A stretch of 10,910 bases of DNA from Gemmatimonadota bacterium (GCA_003142495.1 PLMM01000214.1:1811-12720), one strand, 5' to 3'; positions 1 to 6,985 are shown, counted from the first letter of the stretch. Numbers and translations: made by a program. The notes: a model not told the origin generated them from the sequence alone.

Positions 1-1287
1 GATCGCGGCGTCAGGATCCAGATTCTCCTGAATGCCACGTGGATACTCAACACCGCGCGCCCCTTGAGAAAGTTCTTTGCGGCGCGCGGCATGCTGCCGG
101 AGCAGATCGAGGTGCGCGGGTTGAGTCGCTTTCCTCACTTCATGCACGCGAAGCTCGTCCTCATCGACGAGCGCGAAGCCTTTCTCCTCGGCTCTCCCTT
201 CGTGAACTCGTATTGGGACGACGGCAGCCATATTCCCCTCGACGCACGGCGCCCGCTGCGCGATCTAGGCGGGCGCCCGCTGCACGATGTGTCGGCGCAG
301 CTGCGCGGGCCGGTGGTGCGCGATCTCGAATCGATGTTCGGATGCCTGTGGAGGTCGAGCGGCGGCGAGCAGCCGAGCGCGGTGCCGGTGGCGCCGCACG
401 ACGCTCGCGTATCCGCAGTGCGTATGGTCTGCGACGCGCCCGATGGCATTCTCCCCAACGTCCCCGACCGCGCCATGCAGATGCTCGGTGAGCTCATCGC
501 AGCGATCGCGCGCGCGCGCTCCTTCATCTACATCGAGCACCAGTATCTCACGTCGCGCCCGATCGTTGCCGCGCTCGCCGCCGCGCTGCGCCGCGAGCCT
601 GCGCTCGAGATCATCATCGTGCTCAACCAGAATCCGGACCTCACCGCCTATCGCGGCTGGCAGAATGCGCAGCTCCGCAAGCACGCGCTGCTCGCGCACC
701 CGCGCGTCGGCGTCTTCACGCTCTGGAGCACCGGCGCGCATCCGGAGTGTGCCGGTGTCACGCGGATCAATCAGCTGTTCATCCACAGCAAGGTGATTGT
801 CGTCGATGACGCATGGGCCGCAGTCGGCACGTCGAATCTCGACGGCGTCTCGATGGGCGATTACGGCGACGACTTCGCCAGCTCGCTCGGCCGGCGCGTT
901 TTCGAAGGCGTGCGCAACGTGGAGGTCAACATCGTCATCGATGTCCTCAAAGCGCCCGGGGAATCGGAGTCGATCATCGAGCTGCGCGAGCGCCTCTGGC
1001 ACGAGCACCTGGGCGTGCCACGCGAAGCGCTGGGCGTGCGCGCGCACGGCGGATGGCTCGCGGTGTGGAGAGACGCCGCGCGGGAGAACGCTCGGATGCT
1101 CGCCTCATCCGACGCGGATGCGCCGGCGATGGTGGGACAGCTGCTGCCGTACAGCGAGTGCGCCTATCCGCGAGAGCAGCTGGCCGACATCGGCGTGACG
1201 CTCGACTCCGATCGCCTTGCCCTCTGCTACACGCCAACCTGGTTCGGCGTGCATCTGAGCCCGCACTGGATCAGAAACATCTTCTGA
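1..1287 (+). CDS. Phospholipase D-family protein, 5'-truncated by window edge
   Basis: The frame is open from base 1, so the true start lies outside the window; 428 residues are visible. Two HKD motifs (HxKxxxxD) are seen: HAKLVLID with its His codon at 145-147, and HSKVIVVD with its His codon at 784-786, followed by VGTSNLDG. Two such motifs form one active site in the PLD superfamily (phospholipase D, cardiolipin synthase and related phosphatidyltransferases), where His attacks the phosphodiester. The C-terminal block NVEVNIVID, then LRERLWHEHLG, resembles secreted or cytoplasmic PLD proteins more than nucleases. Family membership is clear; hydrolase versus transferase and the lipid substrate are not. 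The gene ends TGA, 7 bp before the convergent carbonic anhydrase stop, leaving no room for a separate terminator. A TTG at 64 is internal and is not the start. Confidence 0.88.
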   Translation, partial: DRGVRIQILLNATWILNTARPLRKFFAARGMLPEQIEVRGLSRFPHFMHAKLVLIDEREAFLLGSPFVNSYWDDGSHIPLDARRPLRDLGGRPLHDVSAQLRGPVVRDLESMFGCLWRSSGGEQPSAVPVAPHDARVSAVRMVCDAPDGILPNVPDRAMQMLGELIAAIARARSFIYIEHQYLTSRPIVAALAAALRREPALEIIIVLNQNPDLTAYRGWQNAQLRKHALLAHPRVGVFTLWSTGAHPECAGVTRINQLFIHSKVIVVDDAWAAVGTSNLDGVSMGDYGDDFASSLGRRVFEGVRNVEVNIVIDVLKAPGESESIIELRERLWHEHLGVPREALGVRAHGGWLAVWRDAARENARMLASSDADAPAMVGQLLPYSECAYPREQLADIGVTLDSDRLALCYTPTWFGVHLSPHWIRNIF

Positions 1288-1294
1288 GCCGGCG

Positions 1295-1834
1295 TCAGTC
1301 CTTCAGCTGATACAGCAGGTCATCCTCGACGCGATAGAGCAGCGGGACGATCTTGATGCGCGGATAGATCGCGCGGAGTCGCGCGGCCTCCTTCAACACG
1401 AAGTCCACTTCGTCGCGCATGCCGAATTTGGGCGCGGATTCTTCGAAGTGTTTCACGGCACGGGACTCATCCCAGCCGGCGGCGTCCATCAGCCCCTGAA
1501 TGAACTGCTCGCGACTCTGATCCAGCTTCGCCATGCCGCAATCGGTGTGGGCTATCAGCACGATCGTCCGCACGCCGCCAACCGAGATCGCGTACGAGAT
1601 GCGAAACTCGTTGTCGCGCATGTTCGCGCCGGCGGTGCGGAGCACGAATGCGAAGTCGTTCGGGATGCGCAGCGACTTGCGGCTATCCATGCACATGCCG
1701 ATCAGCATCTGTGGCGCGGGCGCGGTGCCGATCGCGCGGCCGAGGTTGTGGTATTCGAGCAGGGCCTCGACGGGCGTTCCACGGTATTCGGGGAGGATGT
1801 CGTCGCGGTAATTGACGGGGATGATTGCTGGCAT
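1295..1834 (-). CDS. Small beta-class carbonic anhydrase
   Basis: This 179-residue protein has the beta-carbonic anhydrase zinc site: Cys48 in the CxDxR motif (CMDSR, residues 48-52, with the Asp50-Arg52 dyad) and the HxxC motif His96-Cys99 (HTDCGM). The RTAGANMRD segment at 66-74 matches the conserved loop between the two motifs. The family interconverts CO2 and bicarbonate in the cytoplasm; no signal peptide is seen. At 179 residues it is shorter than plant-type enzymes (about 200-220) and fits the small bacterial subgroup. It is the second gene after the NTF2-like gene on the same strand (62-bp gap), but a TAGCTT element 6 nt before the ATG and the lack of a Shine-Dalgarno suggest its own, possibly leaderless, promoter. 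The next in-frame Met is residue 43, so this start is firm. Confidence 0.9.
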   Translation of the reverse strand: MPAIIPVNYRDDILPEYRGTPVEALLEYHNLGRAIGTAPAPQMLIGMCMDSRKSLRIPNDFAFVLRTAGANMRDNEFRISYAISVGGVRTIVLIAHTDCGMAKLDQSREQFIQGLMDAAGWDESRAVKHFEESAPKFGMRDEVDFVLKEAARLRAIYPRIKIVPLLYRVEDDLLYQLKD

Positions 1835-1840
1835 GGGGCG

Positions 1841-1846
1841 AAGCTA
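1841..1846 (-). promoter_or_regulatory. Possible -10 element (TAGCTT) for carbonic anhydrase, leaderless
   Basis: On the minus strand TAGCTT is followed by CGCCCC and then the ATG, so the predicted start of transcription falls at or next to the start codon. There is no Shine-Dalgarno. The same TA(G/C)CTTCGCC string precedes the NTF2-like gene. No clear -35 hexamer is visible 16-18 bp upstream, so the call is tentative. Confidence 0.35.
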
Positions 1847-1896
1847 ACGCGGGAGTGCATCGCGAGAGAAGTGGTTGACGTTGCTCGATCCGCAAT

Positions 1897-2382
1897 TCAC
1901 GGCAACGCGGACGCCTCGTTGGCGCTCATCAGCGGTGCGGCGGACACCAGGTGGATCATCTTCCACCTGCCGCTCATCGAGTAGAACCAGCTCTCATCCA
2001 GCTCGCCGGTACAGCGGCGTGCGAACACGCGCGCCCAGTTTCCCACGATCGCGATCCCCGCACGCGGCGAGCAGTAGCCGTGCGCGTCCGTCGCGTCGTG
2101 CGGCTCGGCGCGCGGCGGTGCGAGTGCGGCCCACACCGAGTCGGTATCGGGAACCGCGAATCGCGCGGTGACCTTCGCCGGATAGAAGTGCGTGAGCATC
2201 TGTGTCCAGTTTCGGTCGTGCAGGTCACGATAGTACGCGCGCAACTCCTCGGAGATCATCGCGATCACGGCAGAATCCGTTGGTGCGGCGGGCGCGATCG
2301 TTAGCGCGGCGATCGCGTGGTGACCGGTTGTGAACAGGGCGGCGAGCGCGCAGACTATGCGCGGGAGAGGGGAGAGGCTCAT
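1897..2382 (-). CDS. Exported NTF2-like (SnoaL/DUF4440-type) protein of unknown function
   Basis: From ATG 2382 the protein has 161 residues. Residues 1-25 look like a Sec signal peptide: a short Arg-containing N-region, a hydrophobic VCALAALF core and an AIA end. The frame runs open further upstream to 2499, but that stretch reads as untranslated GC-rich sequence and would bury the signal peptide. The mature part has an amphipathic helix (SEELRAYYRDLHDRNWTQMLTHFYP, described by residues 45-68) followed by strands ending in SWFYSMSGRWKMIHL (131-145), a layout typical of the cone-shaped NTF2-like fold, where members are scaffolds or small-molecule binders. Cys104 and Cys124 could form a disulfide after export. 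No catalytic residues can be assigned. It precedes carbonic anhydrase on the same strand and is divergent from the M20 peptidase. Confidence 0.7.
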   Translation of the reverse strand: MSLSPLPRIVCALAALFTTGHHAIAALTIAPAAPTDSAVIAMISEELRAYYRDLHDRNWTQMLTHFYPAKVTARFAVPDTDSVWAALAPPRAEPHDATDAHGYCSPRAGIAIVGNWARVFARRCTGELDESWFYSMSGRWKMIHLVSAAPLMSANEASALP

Positions 2383-2390
2383 GCGTGGCG

Positions 2391-2396
2391 AAGGTA
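2391..2396 (-). promoter_or_regulatory. Possible -10 element (TACCTT) for NTF2-like gene
   Basis: Read on the minus strand, TACCTT is followed by CGCCACGC and the ATG at 2382. No Shine-Dalgarno lies between them, so a leaderless or near-leaderless message is likely. It parallels the TAGCTTCGCC arrangement before the carbonic anhydrase. No convincing -35 is seen. Confidence 0.33.
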
Positions 2397-2493
2397 GATT
2401 GCCGCGTGCGCGCCGGCTTCCCGAATCTTGCGATTGAATTCGCGCGAGCACTGGGCACTCCGCCACGCGCTCGGGCGAATCCATTTCCTGTGC

Positions 2494-3663
2494 ATGCAAC
2501 GGATGCAGATCGACCGCGCGTATCTGGAGGAGACGCTCGCTTCACTCGTTCGCATCAACTCCGTCAATCCGAAGTTCAGCGACGGGAGCACGGACGAATC
2601 AGCGATCGCGGCGCATCTCGAGGGCGTGTTGCGCGCGCTCGGAATGGAGGTGACGCTCCACGATGCCGCGCCCAGGCGCACGAGCATCGTCGGGCGGCTG
2701 CGCGGCACCGGCGGCGGCCGCTCGCTCATGCTCTACGGCCACATCGACACCGTCGGCATCGAGGGGATGAAGGCGCCGCTCAGCGGCCGCATCCGCAACG
2801 GCCGCATGCACGGCCGCGGCACGTACGACATGAAGGGCGGTGTCGCAGCATGCATCGCGGCGGTGAAGGCGATCGTCGATGGTGGCGCGCGGCTCGCGGG
2901 CGACGTCGTCTTCGTTGGCGCGGCGGATGAGGAGGTCGCGAGCATCGGCATGAGCGAGGTGTTGAAGCACGTGCACACCGACGCCGCGATCGTCACCGAG
3001 AGCACGGAGCTGCAGCTTTGCCTCGCGCACAAGGGCTTCTGCTGGATGGAGGTCGAGGTGGAGGGGCGCGCGGCGCACGGCAGCCGATTCGAAGAGGGGA
3101 TCGACGCGAACATGGCGATGGGGCGATTCCTCGGGCGCCTCGACAATCTCGAGCGCGAGCTTCGCAAGCGGCCGCCGCACGCCCTCGTGGGCCCGCCATC
3201 GCTGCACGCGGCCGTCATCCTCGGCGGCAGCGGCACGAGCACGTACGCGGCCCACTGCCGCCTCGAGATCGAGCGGCGCACGATTCCCGGCGAGACGGAA
3301 GCGGGAGCGCTCGCCGAGATTCAGGCGATACTCGATGCACTTGCGGCGGACGACGCAAACTTTCGCGCGCGCGTGCGCCCGCTACTCTCGCGCGGATCGT
3401 TCGAGGCACATCGCGAGTCGACGATCGTCGAGAGCGTGCACGCGGCCGCCACGACCGTGCTGGGCGGGCCGCCCAGGATCATCGGCGAGCCATACTGGAT
3501 GGACGCGGCGCTGATGGCCGATGCGGGCATCGAGACCGTCGTCATCGGACCGACGGGTGCCGGTGCGCACGCGGCGAGGGAGTGGGTGGATCTCGCGTCG
3601 GCGGAGAGCGTCGCGGCAATTCTGGCGCGCACGGCGGCGAGCTTCTGCGGCAAGCCGGGATAA
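2494..3663 (+). CDS. M20-family zinc metallopeptidase (ArgE/DapE/CPG2-like)
   Basis: The 389-residue protein carries the complete co-catalytic metal site of clan MH: GHID (His83, Asp85), the bridging Asp112 in GTYDMKGG, the catalytic base and ligand pair Glu146-Glu147 in ADEE, Glu169 in TEST, and the final ligand His359 in GAGAHAAREW. His195 (GRAAHGS) is the conserved dimerisation-domain histidine. Family members remove acyl groups or cleave dipeptides and carbamoyl- or acyl-amino acids (acetylornithine deacetylase, succinyl-DAP desuccinylase, carboxypeptidase G2). The substrate cannot be fixed here, and no arg or dap gene is adjacent. ATG 2494 and ATG 2503 are both possible starts without a good Shine-Dalgarno; an upstream in-frame TTG at 2428 gives unlike-family sequence and is rejected. 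No signal peptide, so probably cytoplasmic. Confidence 0.9.
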   Translation: MQRMQIDRAYLEETLASLVRINSVNPKFSDGSTDESAIAAHLEGVLRALGMEVTLHDAAPRRTSIVGRLRGTGGGRSLMLYGHIDTVGIEGMKAPLSGRIRNGRMHGRGTYDMKGGVAACIAAVKAIVDGGARLAGDVVFVGAADEEVASIGMSEVLKHVHTDAAIVTESTELQLCLAHKGFCWMEVEVEGRAAHGSRFEEGIDANMAMGRFLGRLDNLERELRKRPPHALVGPPSLHAAVILGGSGTSTYAAHCRLEIERRTIPGETEAGALAEIQAILDALAADDANFRARVRPLLSRGSFEAHRESTIVESVHAAATTVLGGPPRIIGEPYWMDAALMADAGIETVVIGPTGAGAHAAREWVDLASAESVAAILARTAASFCGKPG

Positions 3664-3683
3664 CGCGTCGACTGTCGAACGGC

Positions 3684-3730
3684 GATGAAGCAGGGGCAGC
3701 GACGCTCACGCTCGCTGCCCCTGCTTCATC
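3684..3730. terminator. Perfect 19-bp inverted repeat, probable bidirectional terminator
   Basis: GATGAAGCAGGGGCAGCGA (3684-3702) is repeated exactly in inverse at 3712-3730 with a 9-nt loop. It sits 20 bp after the M20 peptidase stop and 25 bp after the convergent DUF4142 stop, the usual place for a shared terminator. Neither side has a T-run, so it is not a textbook intrinsic terminator; it may stabilise the 3' ends or act with Rho. Confidence 0.7.
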
Positions 3731-3755
3731 TCACGATCCGCTACTCCGGCATCGC

Positions 3756-4322
3756 CTAGTGGCCCATGCCGTCGAGCAGCCGCTGCGCCGCGAGCATGTG
3801 CGCCTGAAACGCGGGCGCAACCGCCACTTCCAGCGCCTTGAGCTCCGCATTCTGCGTCGCGGGGAGCAGCGTGCCGTTCATCGCATCGATGACCGCCTTG
3901 TGGTACGACACCTCGTGCGTGAGGTAGGCGCGATCGAAGGCCTTGCCACTCGTGCTCTTCAACGTCTTCATCGCCTGCTCGTGATCGGCGGCGAGCGCGA
4001 AGTCCTTGGGCGGCGTGGGGGTGACGCCGAGCTTCTTGACGAGATCGCGCCCCTGTGTGCGCACGTTGCCGTGGTCGCGAACGAACATGGCGGCGAGGTC
4101 GCGCACTTCCTTCGTCGTGCCCTTCTTTACCGCGATCTCGCTCGTTTCGATATCCCACGTGTTCGCCGCGTCGAAGATTGCGCAGATCGTCGCGTCATCC
4201 ATCGCAGCCGGGCGCGTCACGCGCGCCGTGGCGTCGCGCGTCACACGCGCGGAGGCGGAAGTCGGCGCGAGCGTCAGCGCGGTGAGCGCGGCAGCACAAG
4301 CCAGATATGAGGTCACACGCAT
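3756..4322 (-). CDS. Exported DUF4142 (ferritin-like helical) protein
   Basis: From ATG 4322 the protein has 188 residues. The start is supported by GGAG seven bases upstream and by an immediate Sec signal peptide (MRVTSYLACAAALTALTL, end near SASA at residue 25). The mature region is all-helical with the DUF4142 hallmarks: FDAANTWDIETSEIAVKKG, then VRDLAAMFVRDHG, and late FDRAYLTHEVSYHKAVID. Acidic and His residues spaced along these helices are typical of the ferritin-like fold assigned to the family, but bound metal is unproven. The mature N terminus repeats ARVTR twice. The biological role of DUF4142 is not established; members are periplasmic or secreted. It is divergent from the SufR-like regulator and shares its promoter region, so control by that regulator is plausible. 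Confidence 0.85.
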   Translation of the reverse strand: MRVTSYLACAAALTALTLAPTSASARVTRDATARVTRPAAMDDATICAIFDAANTWDIETSEIAVKKGTTKEVRDLAAMFVRDHGNVRTQGRDLVKKLGVTPTPPKDFALAADHEQAMKTLKSTSGKAFDRAYLTHEVSYHKAVIDAMNGTLLPATQNAELKALEVAVAPAFQAHMLAAQRLLDGMGH

Positions 4323-4396
4323 GGTCGTTCTCCGGAATCCGGTTCGCGCAGGGGAGGTCGCCACCATTCGGGGCGCATCCGCCTGCGTTCGGTTGA

Positions 4397-4424
4397 AGTA
4401 GAGGCCTTGCAGATAATTTGTCAA
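4397..4424 (-). promoter_or_regulatory. Sigma70-type promoter for the DUF4142 gene
   Basis: On the minus strand a perfect -35 TTGACA (4424-4419) is followed after 16 bp by TCTACT (4402-4397), a 4/6 match to the -10 consensus. Transcription would begin near 4390, leaving about 68 nt of leader before ATG 4322, which includes a GGAG Shine-Dalgarno. Confidence 0.6.
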
Positions 4425-4441
4425 GGATTTTCTTGACTTAT
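4417..4441. promoter_or_regulatory. Inverted-repeat operator candidate between divergent promoters
   Basis: GTCAAG (4420-4425) and CTTGAC (4432-4437) form a perfect inverted repeat with a 6-bp spacer GATTTT; the flanks are also AT-rich and partly symmetric. Each arm contains the -35 box of one divergent promoter, so a protein bound here would block both. The CAAG-N6-CTTG geometry resembles the CAAC-N6-GTTG site reported for cyanobacterial SufR, and the adjacent gene encodes a SufR-like protein. The caveat is that two back-to-back TTGAC boxes are automatically an inverted repeat. Confidence 0.5.
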
Positions 4442-4461
4442 TATCCCCGCCTCAGTAGGAT
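4433..4461 (+). promoter_or_regulatory. Sigma70-type promoter for the SufR-like regulator
   Basis: TTGACT (4433-4438) and TAGGAT (4456-4461) are separated by exactly 17 bp, a near-consensus arrangement. Transcription should start near 4468, giving a leader of about 95 nt before the ATG at 4564. It overlaps the right arm of the inverted repeat, which suggests autoregulation. Confidence 0.7.
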
Positions 4462-4563
4462 GCACAGCACGGCACGCCGGTCGCGGGGGCGCAATGCGGC
4501 GGCGGGCGAACAGGCGATGCATCTTTTCCTCCTGGCGGGCCGCATGATGACACGGGGGAGTTC

Positions 4564-5193
4564 ATGAGCGTGTGGGAGCGAGAGTACGGAGCGACGACGC
4601 GCGGGCACATCGTGACGCTGCTGCGCGGCGGCGAGCGGAGTGTCGACGAGCTCGCCACAGAGCTCGGGCTGACGGACAACGCGGTGCGCGCGCACCTCGT
4701 GATCCTGTTGCGCGAGCAACTCGTGGAGGCGATTGGCGTGCGACGCGAGGGCGGCGTCGGCAAACCGGCATCAGTGTACGCGATCGCGCCGGGCGCGCAG
4801 CCACTTTTCTCGCGAGCGTATTCCCCGCTGTTGGCGGCGTTGCTCGCCGAGCTGCGAACGCACAAGACGCCGGACGCGATGAAGCGCCTGCTGCAGCGCG
4901 TCGGACATCGCATGGCGCCGCCCGAGACGGCCACCGGAAGCCTCGAGACGCGCGTGCGCGCCGGCTCGAATCTGCTCAATGAGCTGGGCGGATCCACCGA
5001 TGTCGCGCGCGAAGGGGATGGCTTCGTCATTCGCGGACACGGCTGCCCGCTCTCCGATGCCGTGGTAGCCTGCCCGGAGACCTGTCGCGCGGTGGAGCAA
5101 ATTCTCACCGCGGTCACTGGCGCACGTGTAGTCGAGTCGTGCGATCGCAACGGGCCCCCAAATTGCCACTTCCGAGTTCCGACGCCGGGATAG
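4564..5193 (+). CDS. SufR-like winged-helix regulator with a cysteine cluster
   Basis: This 209-residue protein has an N-terminal winged helix of the DeoR/ArsR type: RGHIVTLLRGGERSVDELATELGLTDNAVRAHL, residues 14-45, with recognition helix near 37-50 and wing near 60-75 (GGVGKPASVYAI). The C-terminal part holds Cys161, Cys170, Cys174, Cys193 and Cys201. Cys161-x12-Cys174 and the trailing Cys201 mirror the ligand spacing of SufR-type Fe-S sensors, which repress Fe-S assembly genes when their cluster is intact. A suf operon is not in the window, so the target set here is open. Likely targets are itself and the divergent DUF4142 gene through the inverted repeat at 4417-4441. GGGGGAG lies only 3 nt before ATG 4564; GTG at 4570, 9 nt from it, is an alternative start. 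A PQQ-type lipoprotein gene follows after 34 bp. Confidence 0.82.
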   Translation: MSVWEREYGATTRGHIVTLLRGGERSVDELATELGLTDNAVRAHLVILLREQLVEAIGVRREGGVGKPASVYAIAPGAQPLFSRAYSPLLAALLAELRTHKTPDAMKRLLQRVGHRMAPPETATGSLETRVRAGSNLLNELGGSTDVAREGDGFVIRGHGCPLSDAVVACPETCRAVEQILTAVTGARVVESCDRNGPPNCHFRVPTPG

Positions 5194-5216
5194 CTCGCGG
5201 CGGAGGAATCTCGCAA

Positions 5217-5221
5217 GAGGG
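5217..5221 (+). promoter_or_regulatory. Ribosome binding site fixing the PQQ lipoprotein start
   Basis: GAGGG ends 6 nt before ATG 5228. An in-frame TTG at 5222 directly abuts the site and so is too close to serve as the start. No promoter is obvious in the 34-bp gap after the regulator gene, which favours cotranscription. Confidence 0.65.
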
Positions 5222-5227
5222 TTGCAC

Positions 5228-6958
5228 ATGGAATCGCCGTCACATCCATTCTCGCTTCGTTCGCGTGCCGCGCGCGCGTGCTTCGTGCTGATCGCGCTTG
5301 CGGCGATCGGCGGATGCTCGCAGCTCATCTTTCTCAAGCCGGCGTCGGTGCCGCGCAAGAAGGGCACGAGCTCCACCACGCGCGGCCCCGCCTTCGCAGC
5401 GCCGAGCGCATCGCGCGCGGCCCCGAGCGCCGATGGCGACTGGCCGATGTACAATCGCAGCTACGACGGCACGCGCTTCTCGCCGCTCGCGCAGATCACC
5501 TCCGCGAACGTCGCCACGCTCGCGCCCGCGTGCACCTTTCCCCTCGGCGTCAAAGCCAACATGCAAACGGGGATCGTCGCCGTCGACGGCACGCTCTACT
5601 TCACGACGGCCACCGACACGTACGCCGTGGATGCCACGACGTGCGCGCTGCGCTGGAGGCATGGCTACGACTACGATCCAAAGCCGCCCTTCGATCCCAA
5701 CAAGGTGAATCGCGGCCTCACTTATCTCGCGGGCCCGGATCGCGCGCGACTCTTTCGCGGCGCGAACGATGGTCGCGTGATGGCGCTCGATCCATATACG
5801 GGCGAGGAGCTGTGGAGCGCCGTCGCTGGCGATCCATCGACGGGCGAGACATTTCCCGCCGCGCCGATCGCGTGGAACGGGATGGTGTTCATGGGGAACG
5901 CGGGCGGCGACAACTTCGCCGTAAAGGGGCGACTAATGGCCTTCGACGCGAAAAGTGGAGGCCGCGTCTGGAGCTTCGAACTCGTTCCCGAGAATGGTGA
6001 TGCCGCGAAGACCTGGCCGCTGGGTACGGAGCGCTTTCCGAAGGTGGGCGGCGCATCGTGGACGTCGTACGCGCTCGACACCGCGTCCGGCATCGTGTAC
6101 ACGCCCACGGGCAACGCCGCGCCCGATTTCATTTCCGAGGTTCGCCCCGGTCGCAATCTCTACACGTACTCGGTGGTCGCGCTCGACGCGCACGACGGAA
6201 CGCTGAAGACCTTCTACCAACTGCTCGAGCACGACTACCACGACTGGGACATCGCCGCCGCGCCGTCGCTCGTCTCCACGCGCGCAGGGCAGCATCTCGT
6301 GGTCGACGCGGGGAAGGATGGCCACGTCTACGGCACGGAGCAGGCGACGGGGCGCCGAGTGTATGCGACGCCGGTGTCGACGATCGAGAATATCGATGCG
6401 CCGCTCACGGGGAAGGGCGCGCGCTTCTGTCCGGGGGTGAACGGCGGCGTCGAATGGAATGGGCCGTCGTACTCGCCGCACACGAACATGCTGAACGTCG
6501 GATCGATCGATTGGTGCACGACGCTCGCGACCTACTCGGCCGATCAACCCGGAAAGCTCAAGGGCAAGGAGGCGCTGCCGTGGACGGGATCGAACGCGCT
6601 GCGCGCGCCCTTCGGCAAGAACGAGCTTGCGCGGCGCGGCTGGCTCACGGCGATCGACGCGGACAATGGGAGCATCAAGTGGCGCTACGCGTCACCGACG
6701 CCGCTTATAGCCGGCGTCACGGCGACGGCCGGCGGCGTGGTGTTCACAGGCGACCTGAACGGGAACATCCTCGCGTTCGATGCGAAGGATGGCCACGAGC
6801 TGTGGCGCTACGCTGCGGGGGCGCCGATTGGCGGCGGGGTCATCACCTACCAGGTTGGTGGAACGGAATATCTGGCGGTGGCGGTCGGGATCAACTCGCC
6901 GCAGGGGTGGATGCTCGAGAGCCCGCCCGCGCGCGTGCTGGTGTTCAAGCTGCGCTGA
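5228..6958 (+). CDS. PQQ-dehydrogenase-like beta-propeller lipoprotein
   Basis: The protein has 576 residues. Residues 1-30 are a lipoprotein signal peptide (Arg-rich start, VLIALAAIGGC lipobox, lipidated Cys30), so it should be membrane-anchored outside the cytoplasm. The rest is an eight-bladed quinoprotein propeller: DWPMYNRSYDGTRFSPL (71-87), VNRG (160-163), repeated blade motifs such as DGRVMALDPYTGEELW (181-196) and GRLMAFDAKSGGRVW (234-248), GGASWT (274-279), TGNAAPD (294-300) and HDWD (338-341) near the usual catalytic Asp. The family oxidises alcohols, aldehydes or sugars with PQQ. Departures from methanol-dehydrogenase types: no vicinal Cys-Cys pair before NRG, Asp228 where the metal-binding Glu is usual, and no CxxCH cytochrome domain. 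It may be a dehydrogenase with a separate electron acceptor or a non-catalytic propeller. No PQQ biosynthesis genes are visible. Confidence 0.87.
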   Translation: MESPSHPFSLRSRAARACFVLIALAAIGGCSQLIFLKPASVPRKKGTSSTTRGPAFAAPSASRAAPSADGDWPMYNRSYDGTRFSPLAQITSANVATLAPACTFPLGVKANMQTGIVAVDGTLYFTTATDTYAVDATTCALRWRHGYDYDPKPPFDPNKVNRGLTYLAGPDRARLFRGANDGRVMALDPYTGEELWSAVAGDPSTGETFPAAPIAWNGMVFMGNAGGDNFAVKGRLMAFDAKSGGRVWSFELVPENGDAAKTWPLGTERFPKVGGASWTSYALDTASGIVYTPTGNAAPDFISEVRPGRNLYTYSVVALDAHDGTLKTFYQLLEHDYHDWDIAAAPSLVSTRAGQHLVVDAGKDGHVYGTEQATGRRVYATPVSTIENIDAPLTGKGARFCPGVNGGVEWNGPSYSPHTNMLNVGSIDWCTTLATYSADQPGKLKGKEALPWTGSNALRAPFGKNELARRGWLTAIDADNGSIKWRYASPTPLIAGVTATAGGVVFTGDLNGNILAFDAKDGHELWRYAAGAPIGGGVITYQVGGTEYLAVAVGINSPQGWMLESPPARVLVFKLR

Positions 6959-6985
6959 TCAATCGTCGGCGCCGAGCTCCACGAT

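Noticed and set aside
2383..2499. N-terminal extension of the NTF2-like protein upstream of ATG 2382.
   Set aside because: It would place a signal peptide internally and overlap the start of the divergent M20 gene.
3018..4310. Long plus-strand open frame of 430 codons across the M20 gene, the terminator repeat and the DUF4142 gene.
   Set aside because: Its product is Arg/Ala-rich without motifs, and it overlaps two well-supported genes in other frames. Long stop-free shadow frames are expected in GC-rich DNA.
4528..4560. CTCC in the regulator leader able to pair with the GGAG of its Shine-Dalgarno, as a possible translational switch.
   Set aside because: Only four Watson-Crick pairs across a 24-nt loop; too weak to claim regulation.
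6966..6975. TCGGCGCCGA palindrome between the PQQ lipoprotein and DUF190 stops, as a terminator.
   Set aside because: A loop would leave about three base pairs, and there is no T-run.
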